From NCBI GenBank assembly GCA_022450045.1, contig JAKURD010000012.1, positions 1-64,000 of the forward strand: a stretch of 64,000 bases of DNA, in the 5' to 3' direction. The first letter of the stretch is position 1. Every line of letters begins with the position of its first letter. Below the pieces are notes generated by a model. The model searched no databases, had not been told where the DNA came from, and saw nothing but the letters and a program-made list of their open reading frames with translations. This document shows positions 16,551 to 25,264 of this stretch, one piece after another. This DNA is from Gracilimonas sp. (GTDB lineage: Bacteria > Bacteroidota > Rhodothermia > Balneolales > Balneolaceae). Both the position numbers and the translations under genes were made by a program.

Positions 16551-18625
16551 GGTGATGTCCTATTATTTTCGATTCTTGCTTGAGGATCAAGTGGAATAGG
16601 CGGCAAAGGCGGCGTTTGGTTGCTAATAGAATTGTAGTAGGCATTTTGAGCATCACCGAAACTTTTTTGAACCTCCATTGCCTTATTATAGGCTGTTACT
16701 AACTTTTCAGAATTGGGCTGAATGGGTTCAATATTTAAATATGCCTTCCATTCTTGTCCCAAGCTTTGAAGAGCTTGATCCATCTTAGATTTCAATTCTA
16801 AGACTTCTGAACTGTTAATTAATTTTCGGTATTCAGGATCAGGGCCAAGTTTCACTGGTGGAAGAATAACATTTTCACCGTATATTTCTTGCATTACCTG
16901 ATTCAGTTGATGTATCGCTTCATCTACATTCTCAAAAGCGGTTCTAAGATCCTTAAGACTGGTTGTTTTAGGATCAAGATCCATATAAGTCTGATATCGT
17001 TTTTGATAGATATTTGTTGCCTCATCAATCTTGGGCTGCTTTTCACCAGATAATGTATTTGGGGGTACCACAGATAGTTTCATTGGATACATTTCCCGGA
17101 TCGCCTCTCTTTCAGAACTATTCTCTTCAAGATTTGAAAAATTCATTCCAAATTGATCTTGACCCGCCTCATTTCTTAGCTCGTCATATGCACCTCTAAC
17201 TTCATTCAACAATTCAAGATATCGATCATATGGTGTGTCAGGTAAAGTTTTAATAGTGATAATGGCCTTGCTGGGGTCTTCGCTTTCAGTACTCAAAAAC
17301 GCCTTAATATTCTTTCTCACTTCATTTAACTTAGCAGGTTCTTCATTCATTATGAATACACCCTGACTGTTCATCAAGATCCGCATCTGATGCCGAGCTT
17401 CTGCCGAAGTCTGTGGTACAGGAGGGGGTGGGGGTAATGTGAGTTCAGTGCTATCATCACTATGTTTGGAAGAGTAACTAATCTTAAATGCTTCGTACTT
17501 TTTTAAGATACTTTGTACATCCGTTACCATCCCAAATTCGGCATTAGGACTAACTTTCATTCTCACTAACTTGGGACTTTCAGGCAGCTCTGACAAAAGA
17601 CTCTCCAGTTCATCTAAAGTCATATTTTTGTCATTAACGAGGAGGGAATTGTCCTCCAGAATTTCAATGCTCATTTCATAGTCTGAGTCAACTTCAGGAG
17701 AGCTATCATTTGATACAGGCTCACATCCCAGCATAAGCGAAAGGCCCGCAAAGAATGGAGCCAGCATTGCAAGTTTTATCAGAAACTTCACTTTTGTTTT
17801 GGATTGGGTCATCATTTGTAATCTCCGTTTGGTTAAGGAAAAATTAAAGCTGCTTGCTAATCGGTGTATGGTATTTCCTTCCATTGATCTAAGCAGCATA
17901 CGCTGATAATCTTTTACGAAAGTGCCTTTAGATAGTACTGCCTCATCAGCGAGGTATTCGTGATTGAGTGCGATAGCATTTTTGTAGAGATAGAGCAGCG
18001 GGTTGAACCAAAAGATTGTTTTTAAAAGCTCCACAAAGAGGATGTCCAGCGAATGTTTTTGTTTTACGTGGGTAAATTCGTGACTGAGTACCTCTCTAGG
18101 GATTTCTCCTTTCTCAAACTGTTTCTTATTAAGGAAAATGGTATTGATGAATGTGTGTGGTACTATGTTTTCGTTTAGGAATACAACTTCGTACCCTTGT
18201 ATAATACGTTTCGGGTTTCGCCTGATCTTTAGCTGAATTCTGTTAATGATTCGTATCAGCTTGATAAAAAGAAGTCCCGCTATCGAAACGTAGAGGAGAA
18301 AAGTGATCGCAAAGAGTGTGTCGCTCGAAAATAGAGCAGAATTATTTTCTATAGCTGTTGGCTGAACTTCAGGGTCAAGCATCAAGACTTCTGTATTTTG
18401 ATAGTTTGTGACAGATACGGTTTCCCCGGAAGAGAAAAGTGCAGACCACGGAATTTCTAAAGATGCCATCCCTACGGGAATCAGCGGAATAATAAATGAG
18501 AAAACGAGACTCCAAAGAAGAAATGCCCGATTGAAAGTAAATCGCTTCTCCTTCTCTAGAAGGAACCGATAGACAGCCAGTAGAAGTGCCAAACTTATAG
18601 ATGAATACAATAAATAAGCGATCAT
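16547..18625 (-). CDS. M56 (BlaR1/MecR1-like) sensor metallopeptidase
   Basis: A 692-residue membrane protein. Helices lie near 3-20, 35-55, 105-125 and 285-305. The cytoplasmic zinc protease domain has SHEFTHVKQKHSLD (HExxH) and NHEYLADEAVL (ExxxD). After KDYQRMLLRSM and FNFSLTKRRLQMM, the fourth helix ends SLMLGC. The extracellular part is about 390 residues, Glu/Pro-rich with predicted helices, and has no penicillin-binding domain (no SxxK/KTG). It should sense an unknown signal and cleave the BlaI repressor encoded just upstream (four-base overlap), and it is coupled to the propeller gene downstream (four-base overlap). Confidence 0.88.
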   Translation of the reverse strand: MIAYLLYSSISLALLLAVYRFLLEKEKRFTFNRAFLLWSLVFSFIIPLIPVGMASLEIPWSALFSSGETVSVTNYQNTEVLMLDPEVQPTAIENNSALFSSDTLFAITFLLYVSIAGLLFIKLIRIINRIQLKIRRNPKRIIQGYEVVFLNENIVPHTFINTIFLNKKQFEKGEIPREVLSHEFTHVKQKHSLDILFVELLKTIFWFNPLLYLYKNAIALNHEYLADEAVLSKGTFVKDYQRMLLRSMEGNTIHRLASSFNFSLTKRRLQMMTQSKTKVKFLIKLAMLAPFFAGLSLMLGCEPVSNDSSPEVDSDYEMSIEILEDNSLLVNDKNMTLDELESLLSELPESPKLVRMKVSPNAEFGMVTDVQSILKKYEAFKISYSSKHSDDSTELTLPPPPPVPQTSAEARHQMRILMNSQGVFIMNEEPAKLNEVRKNIKAFLSTESEDPSKAIITIKTLPDTPYDRYLELLNEVRGAYDELRNEAGQDQFGMNFSNLEENSSEREAIREMYPMKLSVVPPNTLSGEKQPKIDEATNIYQKRYQTYMDLDPKTTSLKDLRTAFENVDEAIHQLNQVMQEIYGENVILPPVKLGPDPEYRKLINSSEVLELKSKMDQALQSLGQEWKAYLNIEPIQPNSEKLVTAYNKAMEVQKSFGDAQNAYYNSISNQTPPLPPIPLDPQARIENNRTSP

Positions 18626-18993
18626 TTGTTTTTCCTCTCTATCTCTTTTTCGACGATGCTTTTTAACTCCTCGAGTTCTGAGGCAGACAGATCGGTCTCT
18701 GAGGTAAAAAAGGAGGCAAACTGTGATGCTGAGTCATTGAAGAACTTCTTGATCAACCCATTCACATGCTTCGAGAAATAATCCGATTTCTTTACCAATG
18801 GGTAATACTGTCGGGAACGGCCCATTTGCTCATAATCCACAAATCCCTTTTCGGTCATGCGCTTCAAGAGGGTTGCCACCGTAGTTGGGGCCGGTTTGGG
18901 TTCAGGGTAGGCATCCAGCAGATCTTTCATGAAAGCTTTCTCCTGCTTCCACAGGTACTGCATTAGTTCTTCTTCGGTTTGAGATAGCTGCAT
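18622..18993 (-). CDS. BlaI/MecI/CopY family transcriptional repressor
   Basis: A 123-residue winged-helix repressor. The DNA-binding domain spans about 1-75 (TEEELMQYLWKQEKAFMKDLL, TTVATLLKRMTEKGFV, SRQYYPLV), and the dimerisation and cleavage region is C-terminal (NDSASQFASFF). Family members dimerise on TACAnnTGTA dyads and are inactivated by M56-protease cleavage. Two such dyads lie directly upstream of its start. It overlaps the M56 gene by four bases (ATGA), the standard blaI-blaR arrangement. No beta-lactamase gene is nearby. Confidence 0.92.
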   Translation of the reverse strand: MQLSQTEEELMQYLWKQEKAFMKDLLDAYPEPKPAPTTVATLLKRMTEKGFVDYEQMGRSRQYYPLVKKSDYFSKHVNGLIKKFFNDSASQFASFFTSETDLSASELEELKSIVEKEIERKNK

Positions 18994-18996
18994 TGG

Positions 18997-19032
18997 TTCT
19001 ACAAGTTTAGAATTGTTTCTACAAATGTAGAA
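18997..19032. promoter_or_regulatory. Two BlaI-type operator dyads
   Basis: Box 1 at 18997-19012 is TTCTACAAGTTTAGAA (one arm imperfect). Box 2 at 19017-19032 is TTCTACAAATGTAGAA, a perfect dyad with the BlaI/MecI core TACA-nn-TGTA. The centres are 20 bases apart, two helical turns. They lie 4-39 bases upstream of the repressor start and within the region shared with the divergent TlpA-like gene. Confidence 0.8.
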
Positions 19033-19053
19033 TAAAAAATCAATATTCCAAAA
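19022..19053 (-). promoter_or_regulatory. Bacteroidetes-type promoter of the BlaI-M56 operon
   Basis: On the minus strand, TTTG lies 19 bases before TACATTTG (19029-19022), an exact match to the -33/-7 consensus TTTG-N19-TAnnTTTG. The -7 element is inside operator box 2, so bound repressor would block RNA polymerase. The predicted transcript start is about 20 bases before the ATG. Confidence 0.75.
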
Positions 19054-19101
19054 TTTTCTTATAATCCTGCTTTAAAATCCAACCATACCTGCTTCTTACC
19101 A

Positions 19102-20427
19102 ATGAAAAACCTGATTATCTTATTTATTGCAGTATTTCTGCTGACCTTTTGCACTCCGGAAGAGTCCGGCCCTCCTTTTGAGGTCGAACTTCCGCTTACG
19201 GAGAATACCGGGCAGGTTCCTCCTATTTTGGCTCTTACCATGGGAGGTAGTTATGTGTTTGAAGCAGAGTACCCCGGAGAGCCAACCGAACTCCCGGATA
19301 AATTGACAAAAGGCGAGGTTATTCATGGAATTTTAGATCTTCAGCAATATGTAGTTCAAGGCTTTGCTGAAGGGTTTATTGATTCTGCCATTTATCGGAG
19401 AAATATGATGCTGATCGAAGATCATACGGTAACCGATGAGTGGGTGGATGTGATCTTCACGGTGGCTGTCGGGGAAGATGAGAGCGGGGATATGCTGGTG
19501 TTTGTGGAGGGTCAAAACGGACAGTTTGATGAAGAAGATCCTGTGTATTTTGAGCCGTCTACAGTGGAGTTCCAGGATAACGTATTTGAGGTGATGGAGG
19601 CGAAGGTAACAGCAAGAATGGAGTATTTTAATGGGGAAGAGATCACGCATCATGAAGGTCCTGCTAAACTGATGTATTTATCTGATACGGCTCCCTCAGA
19701 AAGTCTCCAGCTCTATTTTGATCATCTTCGTATGGGAAGCTGGACCGTAAATGATCAAACCTTCAATGTGGCACTCATCAAGGAAAGTGCTCCGCCATAC
19801 CGGCTTGAGCCTTATACTTATCTCTATATCGATCTTGATGGGGATGGTCAGTTTGATATAATGGATGACGGAATGGAAGCTTATCCTGTAACCGAACCGT
19901 TTAACATTGCTGGAGAAAGCTGGAAGATCTCTGAAATAGCAGCGGATGGAAGCTCCATAACCATTGCAGAATCGGAGGGCGAAGTAGATCCAAAAGTGGC
20001 ACTTCGACCCGGAACCAAAGCTCCCGAATTCACCGCTGTAACATTGAGCGGGGATGAATTAAGCTTGTCCGATTTAAGCGGTAAATATGTGATGATCGAT
20101 TTTTGGGGTACCTGGTGTGGTCCGTGCATTGAGGCTCTACCTGTTATAAAAGAAGCATATGCTACATATGGTGGAGAGAACTTTGAGATCGTGGGGATCG
20201 CCAATGAACTCGATCTGGAGCGATTCAGAGATTTTGTGGAGCGGGAAAACCTGCAATGGCCGCAAATACCTGAGATCTATGAAGAGAATAATGAGATACA
20301 GGAATTATATTCGGTCAATTCCTATCCTACTTACTATCTGATAAACCCTGATGGAGAAATTGTGGAATACGGAATGGCACTTTCAGCCGGCAATTTGATT
20401 GAGACATTAGGTAAGTATTTGGAGTGA
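19102..20427 (+). CDS. TlpA-like thioredoxin-domain lipoprotein
   Basis: A 441-residue exported protein with a lipobox (LLTFC, residues 9-13). Residues 20-290 are a beta-rich, acidic N-terminal region of unknown fold. The C-terminal 140 residues are a TlpA/ResA-type thioredoxin domain: PAPEF-like KAPEFTAVTLSGDELSLSDLSGK, then FWGTWCGPC with Cys339 and Cys342, and a cis-Pro loop SYPTYYLI. It probably works in periplasmic disulfide chemistry. It diverges from the BlaI gene across a 108-base region with BlaI operators, so it could belong to the same regulon (inference). Confidence 0.85.
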   Translation: MKNLIILFIAVFLLTFCTPEESGPPFEVELPLTENTGQVPPILALTMGGSYVFEAEYPGEPTELPDKLTKGEVIHGILDLQQYVVQGFAEGFIDSAIYRRNMMLIEDHTVTDEWVDVIFTVAVGEDESGDMLVFVEGQNGQFDEEDPVYFEPSTVEFQDNVFEVMEAKVTARMEYFNGEEITHHEGPAKLMYLSDTAPSESLQLYFDHLRMGSWTVNDQTFNVALIKESAPPYRLEPYTYLYIDLDGDGQFDIMDDGMEAYPVTEPFNIAGESWKISEIAADGSSITIAESEGEVDPKVALRPGTKAPEFTAVTLSGDELSLSDLSGKYVMIDFWGTWCGPCIEALPVIKEAYATYGGENFEIVGIANELDLERFRDFVERENLQWPQIPEIYEENNEIQELYSVNSYPTYYLINPDGEIVEYGMALSAGNLIETLGKYLE

Positions 20428-20503
20428 TAGAAGCTATCAGACTTCAGCTTTCAGTAATTTCTGGAAAAATGAAAGCTGAGAGCTGATGGCTGAAACCTAA
20501 AAA

Positions 20504-21280
20504 TTATTTCGTCTCTTCCATCACCAATACGGCCTCATCAGCTAAAGCCAATACCACTTTGGTGTACATACTGCTTGGATTATATCGGAAAACAGCTTTC
20601 TCTACAGAGCCTGTGATCTCTTTAAAATGCGCCAAATAGTTGGCTACTGATTTGATGTTGTTCGGCATGTGATACAGGTCATCGCCCACCCACCAGCGGT
20701 TAAGGGAGTAAGGAATAAATTGTGCATACGACATCGCACCCGCATAACTCGATTCAAGGGAAAGAACATCCATATTTCTCTCCTTTGTGAATTTCAAAAG
20801 TTCTTCCAGCTGGGCTTTAGCAAACGTTGCGCGGTGCCCTTCCGCATACATGGAAATATAAGCATTGAAAGGATTGTAGCTTCCTTTATATCGCCCAAAT
20901 TCAGATTCAATTCCAATGATACCGGCGATCACATGCTTGGGAATCCCGTATTCTTTTTCGGCAGATGCAAGATCAGCAGCATATTCAGTCATGAAATCTC
21001 TGATCTTTTCGCGCTTACGATCATATTTGATCACGCCCTGATAATCCTCAAAATTTTCGATCTTGATCTCAGCAGCCCGAGTGAATTTACCTGTAATATC
21101 TTCCACCAGTTTAAACCGAGGATCTTCTATCATCTGATTGAATGCGTATCCCTTGGCTTCAAAATAATCCGCCAATTCTTTAATGTTTTCCTTCATCTTG
21201 ACCGGGTCCGGATTGGAAGCTGAAGCCGGTAATGGCATAACAATAAAAAGTAAAAACAGGGTGATGATCGTCTTTTTCAT
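20504..21280 (-). CDS. MltB-type lytic murein transglycosylase
   Basis: A 258-residue periplasmic enzyme of the SLT_2/MltB fold. It has a signal peptide (MKKTIITLFLLFIVMPLPASA) with no lipobox Cys. The catalytic Glu is in GIIGIESEFGRYKG; further family motifs are SYAGAMSYAQFIPYS and VANYLAHF. It cleaves peptidoglycan glycan strands to 1,6-anhydro ends. The length is short for the family, because the peptidoglycan-binding C-terminal domain seen in many members is absent. It is a single gene, convergent with the TlpA-like gene; imperfect dyads lie between them. Confidence 0.85.
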   Translation of the reverse strand: MKKTIITLFLLFIVMPLPASASNPDPVKMKENIKELADYFEAKGYAFNQMIEDPRFKLVEDITGKFTRAAEIKIENFEDYQGVIKYDRKREKIRDFMTEYAADLASAEKEYGIPKHVIAGIIGIESEFGRYKGSYNPFNAYISMYAEGHRATFAKAQLEELLKFTKERNMDVLSLESSYAGAMSYAQFIPYSLNRWWVGDDLYHMPNNIKSVANYLAHFKEITGSVEKAVFRYNPSSMYTKVVLALADEAVLVMEETK

Positions 21281-21526
21281 AATCTATAGCGGATTTTTTG
21301 TCTCCCTGCACCATTATACTAAAACTGCAGCCAATACAGAATTAAAGATTGTGAATTTTTTCGCTTAGCCGATCACAAAGTCATCTCGGAACGTAATACG
21401 CTTCTATATAGGGCATAAAATGAGTATGTACTAACAAGTATAGGAAAATTAATAAACCTTACTTTATCCTCACGCTTTGCGTTAGATACATTCAACTTAT
21501 TACATACAGGCGTTGATGTGGATAGA

Positions 21527-21568
21527 TAAAAAAAAGAAAATGCATGCAATGAAAATCATTGCATGCAT
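21527..21568 (-). terminator. Strong terminator of the SDR gene at 21577
   Basis: ATGCATGCAATGA pairs perfectly with TCATTGCATGCAT (13 base pairs, 3-base loop) at 21540-21568. On the minus strand it is followed by a TTTTCTTTTTTTT run. It starts nine bases after the stop of the SDR gene. Confidence 0.9.
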
Positions 21569-21576
21569 GAATAATA

Positions 21577-22338
21577 CTATTGAGCGGTATATCCACCATC
21601 AACAGGTATTTCTGCGCCGGTGATATAAGAAGCTTCATCGGAAGCTAAAAATAGAACAGCATTTGCTACTTCTTCAGGTTTAGCCGCATAGCCCAATGGA
21701 ATGTCTTTTATTGTATCTTCGAGTGCTTCTTCATCTTCGGTTACGATAGAGGTCATAGGGGTATCTATCAAGCCGGGATGGACGGAATTAACACGAATAT
21801 TATCCGCAGCAAGTTCCATAGCCAGACCTTTGCTAAACAATCGGGAAGCACCTTTGGAGGCCGTGTAATGGATACCAGCTGCGCCACCAACAAGCCCGGC
21901 AATAGAAGAAATATTAATAATGGACCCCGTATCCTGTTTCCTCATTTCTGGAACAACGGCTTTTGTTCCAAGGAACGCTCCGGTCGCATTTACTTTTATA
22001 AATTTATCCCAGGATTCTTTGTTCAGTTCGTCAAAAGTGGCATATCCTTCCGCACCGCCAATTCCTGCATTGTTCACAAGAATATCGATTTTATTGTAGG
22101 TATCCAGAGCTATTTTAACGGCATTGGCCCAGGCGTCTTCGCTGGTGATATCAAGTTCAACGGCAATGGCTTCGCCATCATTATCATTGATCTCCTTAAC
22201 GACATTATCCAATTTATCTTTTTGTATATCTGTAGCAACAACTTTAGCACCTTGTTGGGCAAATAAGCGAGCTTCAACTGCTCCCATTCCACTTGCGGCT
22301 CCAGTGATAATAGCGACTTTGTTTTCTAATCTTTTCAT
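21577..22338 (-). CDS. SDR family oxidoreductase (glucose/3-oxoacyl dehydrogenase-like)
   Basis: A 253-residue classical SDR. It has TGAASGMG near residue 12, the acidic VATDIQKDK after beta-2 (NAD preference), NNAGIGG near 90, the catalytic Ser in NISSIAG, YTASKGA (Tyr-x3-Lys), and a C-terminal GAEIPVDGGYTAQ. The substrate is not evident; close families include cyclohexanol and 3-alpha-hydroxysteroid dehydrogenases. It is monocistronic, with a strong terminator. It is a distant paralogue of the SDR at 5299-6090. Confidence 0.86.
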   Translation of the reverse strand: MKRLENKVAIITGAASGMGAVEARLFAQQGAKVVATDIQKDKLDNVVKEINDNDGEAIAVELDITSEDAWANAVKIALDTYNKIDILVNNAGIGGAEGYATFDELNKESWDKFIKVNATGAFLGTKAVVPEMRKQDTGSIINISSIAGLVGGAAGIHYTASKGASRLFSKGLAMELAADNIRVNSVHPGLIDTPMTSIVTEDEEALEDTIKDIPLGYAAKPEEVANAVLFLASDEASYITGAEIPVDGGYTAQ

Positions 22339-22672
22339 AATAATGATTCAATATTTGTTTGTTAATTTCGCTTCTTATTAAAGCTAACAAAATGTTTTTT
22401 TGCTTCGTTTAGTGTTTATTAAACAAGTATTAGCGAAAGCGGATCATTTTACTCGTTATTCAAAAATTGTATTGTGCTTGCTTAGTAAACTAGACTATGA
22501 AGGTGGGGTTCAAGAATAGAAAAACCTTAAAAGTTGATCTTTCTTATTCAATGTTGAATGTTCATTCGAAGTTCAAACTAAAAACCCTTACCTTTTAGAG
22601 CTTTTAAAAGTCCGCTATGCTTGGTTTCTCTGAGGATGGCGCCAAATTTCAAAACTATTATCAAAAAGTACC

Positions 22673-24094
22673 ATGGCAAAAGAATTTGATGTATGTGTAA
22701 TCGGGTCAGGCCCCGGCGGATATGTAGCCGCCATTCGCGCTTCTCAGCTTGGCTTCAAAACCGCAATTGTAGAAAAAAGACATCTCGGTGGTGTTTGTTT
22801 GAATATCGGGTGTATCCCAACCAAAGCCTTGTTGCGTTCGGCAGAAGTGTATGAGTCCATCGAGCACGCTTCGGATTACGGAATTAATGTAAAAGATTAC
22901 TCTGCTGATTTTGGCGGCATGGTAAAACGAAGTCGTGGCGTCGCCGATAAAATGAGTAAGGGCGTTCAGTTCCTGATGAAAGCGAATAAAATCGAAGTGT
23001 TCATGGGAACCGGTGTTTTCAAATCAAAATCTGAGCTGGCGGTTAATGATGACAAAGGCAAAGAGCAGGAAAGCATCAAAGCCAAGCATTTTATTGTGGC
23101 TACAGGCGCGCGTCCGCGCGAGCTTCCAAGCCTGAAGATCGATGGTGAGATGGTCATCGATTCTGAGAAAGCGATGACCATGGAAAAACAGCCAAAGAAA
23201 ATGGTGATCGTTGGAGCCGGCGCCATTGGCGTTGAGTTTGCGTATTTCTATCATACCATCGGAACCGAGGTTACTTTGGTTGAACTTCAAAAAAATTTAG
23301 TACCTGTAGAAGATGCGGATGTCGGAAAAGAACTCGGCAAAATCTACAAGAAAAAAGGCATTAACGTGATGACCGAAAGCACGGTCGAAAACGTGAAGAA
23401 GAAAGGGAAAGGCGTTGAAGTTACTGTTAAAACCAAGAAAGGCGAAGAGAAGATAGAAGCTGATGTGGTTCTTTCTGCTGTAGGCGTAACCGGAAATATT
23501 GAAGGCCTTGGCCTCGACAAAGCCGGCGTTAAAACCGAGAAAGGTTCTGTCGTGGTGGACAAGAAAACCTACAAAACCAACGTGGACGGAATCTATGCTA
23601 TCGGTGATATTATTGGCGCACCATGGCTGGCTCACAAAGCCACCCACGAAGGAATTGTTTGTGTGGAACAGCTTGCCGGTAAAAAACCACATCCTATAAA
23701 TTATAATAACATTCCGGGCTGTACCTATTGTGAGCCTCAGATCGCCTCCGTTGGAATGACTGAGCAAGCCGCTAAAGATGAAGGCTACGATGTGAAAGTA
23801 GGTAAGTTCCCGCTTTCTGCATCCGGGAAAGCAACGGCACTTGGGCACGAAGAAGGCTTTGTTAAGGTTGTATTTGATGCCAAATACGGTGAGTGGCTCG
23901 GTTGCCACATGATCGGATTCGGAGTGACTGAAATGATCGCTGAAGCCGTTGTAGCCCGTGATCTTGAAACCACCGGACACGAAATTATCAGTGCGGTTCA
24001 CCCACATCCAACGATGTCAGAAGCGGTGATGGAAGCTGTGGCTGAAGCTTATGGTGAAGGTGTTCACTTAGGATCGAAGCCTAAGAAGAAGTAA
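22673..24094 (+). CDS. lpdA: Dihydrolipoyl dehydrogenase (E3)
   Basis: A 473-residue flavoprotein that reoxidises dihydrolipoamide for 2-oxoacid dehydrogenase complexes and the glycine cleavage system. FAD is bound by IGSGPGGYVAAIRA near residue 10. The redox disulfide is GGVCLNIGCIPTK, the NAD site VGAGAIGVEFA, and the FAD-2 motif TNVDGIYAIGDI. The catalytic His-Glu pair lies in HPHPTMSEAVME near the C-terminus. Lipoate genes lipB and lipA follow after a repeat-rich gap, so the region gathers lipoyl-enzyme functions. Confidence 0.96.
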   Translation: MAKEFDVCVIGSGPGGYVAAIRASQLGFKTAIVEKRHLGGVCLNIGCIPTKALLRSAEVYESIEHASDYGINVKDYSADFGGMVKRSRGVADKMSKGVQFLMKANKIEVFMGTGVFKSKSELAVNDDKGKEQESIKAKHFIVATGARPRELPSLKIDGEMVIDSEKAMTMEKQPKKMVIVGAGAIGVEFAYFYHTIGTEVTLVELQKNLVPVEDADVGKELGKIYKKKGINVMTESTVENVKKKGKGVEVTVKTKKGEEKIEADVVLSAVGVTGNIEGLGLDKAGVKTEKGSVVVDKKTYKTNVDGIYAIGDIIGAPWLAHKATHEGIVCVEQLAGKKPHPINYNNIPGCTYCEPQIASVGMTEQAAKDEGYDVKVGKFPLSASGKATALGHEEGFVKVVFDAKYGEWLGCHMIGFGVTEMIAEAVVARDLETTGHEIISAVHPHPTMSEAVMEAVAEAYGEGVHLGSKPKKK

Positions 24095-24505
24095 GTAGTC
24101 GTTGAATATCGAATATTCAACACTGAATTTTGAACGAATTTGGCTCCCACGGGAGCCATTTTTGTCTTGGTAGATAATGCTTCTCGGTCAGACGGCTCTA
24201 AGCGCGTCTGACCGATGGGTATTAAAGTATCGAAGCCTTTAAAATCGATCAGACCGGATTATCGGTAAGATCGAGTATGAAGTAAAGAAAAAGTCCTCCC
24301 TTGAGGGAGGTGCCGGACTGAACGAATGTGAAGTCTGGCGGAGGGTGTAAGCTAAGGGTGAGGAAGTTTTATTAAGTTGTTATTAAGCTTGTTACTGCTT
24401 GGCGAAAACACCCCTCGAAATTCAAAAAAGAAAAACTTTTTTGAATTAATCTCTTCTCAAGGGGAGACTTTTGCTTTAGCAAAATTGATATCGATAGAGA
24501 TAGTA
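24095..24505. repeat. Repeat-rich gap between lpdA and lipB
   Basis: Apart from the lpdA terminator, this gap holds a perfect dyad TCGGTCAGACG/CGTCTGACCGA at 24184-24215 that recurs in inverted orientation at 53061-53088. At 24298-24350 is the phrase CTCCCTTGAGGGAGGTGCCGG with GTCTGGCGGAGGG. At 24411-24464 there is a large hairpin: CCCCT...AATTCAAAAAAG / CTTTTTTGAATT...AGGGG. The last lies 42 bases upstream of the lipB start and could affect its expression. Confidence 0.6.
24141..24163 (+). terminator. Terminator after lpdA
   Basis: TGGCTCC pairs with GGAGCCA across a CACG loop, followed by TTTTTG. It lies 47 bases after the lpdA stop. Confidence 0.8.
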
Positions 24506-25231
24506 ATGCCGCAAAAAACCATCGAATTATACGATCTGGGCCACGCCGCATATCCGCCGATATGGGATCTGCAGAAATCTGTGCAACAGCGGATTATCGA
24601 TGAAAAGCGTGCAGAGCAAAAAGGTGAATTCAAAGGAAAACGCCTGGATGATCTTCTGTTTTTTGTGGAGCACCCGCATATTTATACGTTGGGCAAAAGC
24701 GGACGGGAAGAGCATATGCTGCGCTCCGTGATGGAGCTTCAGCAACTGGAAGCGGAGTTCCTCAAAATTGATCGTGGCGGTGACATCACTTATCACGGCC
24801 CTGGACAAATTGTGGGCTATCCCATTTTAGATCTCGACCGGCACTTTACGGATGTACACAAATATCTGCGATTCCTGGAAGAAATCATGATCCGGGTTTG
24901 TGCTGATTATGGATTTGAGGCCCATCAAATTGATGGCGCTACGGGTGTTTGGGTAAATAATGAAAAGATCTGCGCGATGGGCATTCGGTGCTCACGCTGG
25001 GTTACCATGCACGGTTTTGCGCTCAACGTAAATACCGACTTGAGATATTTTAACAATATCGTGCCCTGCGGAATTGATGATAAAGCCGTGACCAGTTTAC
25101 AGAAACTTTCCGGTAAAGAGATTAACTCCGAGGAAGTTAAAGAGCGGATTGTTTTTCACTTTCAGGAAATCTTTGGTGTAACCATAACACCTAAAGGTTC
25201 TCTGCAAGAAGTGGAGCAGATTATTTTGTAA
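24506..25231 (+). CDS. lipB: Octanoyltransferase
   Basis: A 241-residue cytosolic enzyme that moves octanoyl from acyl carrier protein to lipoyl domains, the first step of lipoate synthesis. Motifs are FFVEHPHIYTLGKSG, RGGDITYHGPGQIVGYPI, CAMGIRCSRWVTMHGFALNV, and the catalytic Cys in NNIVPCGI. I start it at ATG 24506 (MPQKTIELYD). The longer open frame from 24377 runs through hairpin repeat DNA and would add 43 residues with no family counterpart. lipA follows 227 bases downstream. Confidence 0.93.
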   Translation: MPQKTIELYDLGHAAYPPIWDLQKSVQQRIIDEKRAEQKGEFKGKRLDDLLFFVEHPHIYTLGKSGREEHMLRSVMELQQLEAEFLKIDRGGDITYHGPGQIVGYPILDLDRHFTDVHKYLRFLEEIMIRVCADYGFEAHQIDGATGVWVNNEKICAMGIRCSRWVTMHGFALNVNTDLRYFNNIVPCGIDDKAVTSLQKLSGKEINSEEVKERIVFHFQEIFGVTITPKGSLQEVEQIIL

Positions 25232-25264
25232 CTTTAAAAAATATACTAACACTCCAAAAGATCG

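Noticed and set aside
23297..24007. Long open frame of 236 codons antisense to lpdA
   Set aside because: lpdA is certain on the other strand; this frame has no domain features.
24377..24505. N-terminal extension of lipB
   Set aside because: The 43 extra codons cover a hairpin repeat and have no counterpart in LipB proteins; ATG 24506 matches the family start.
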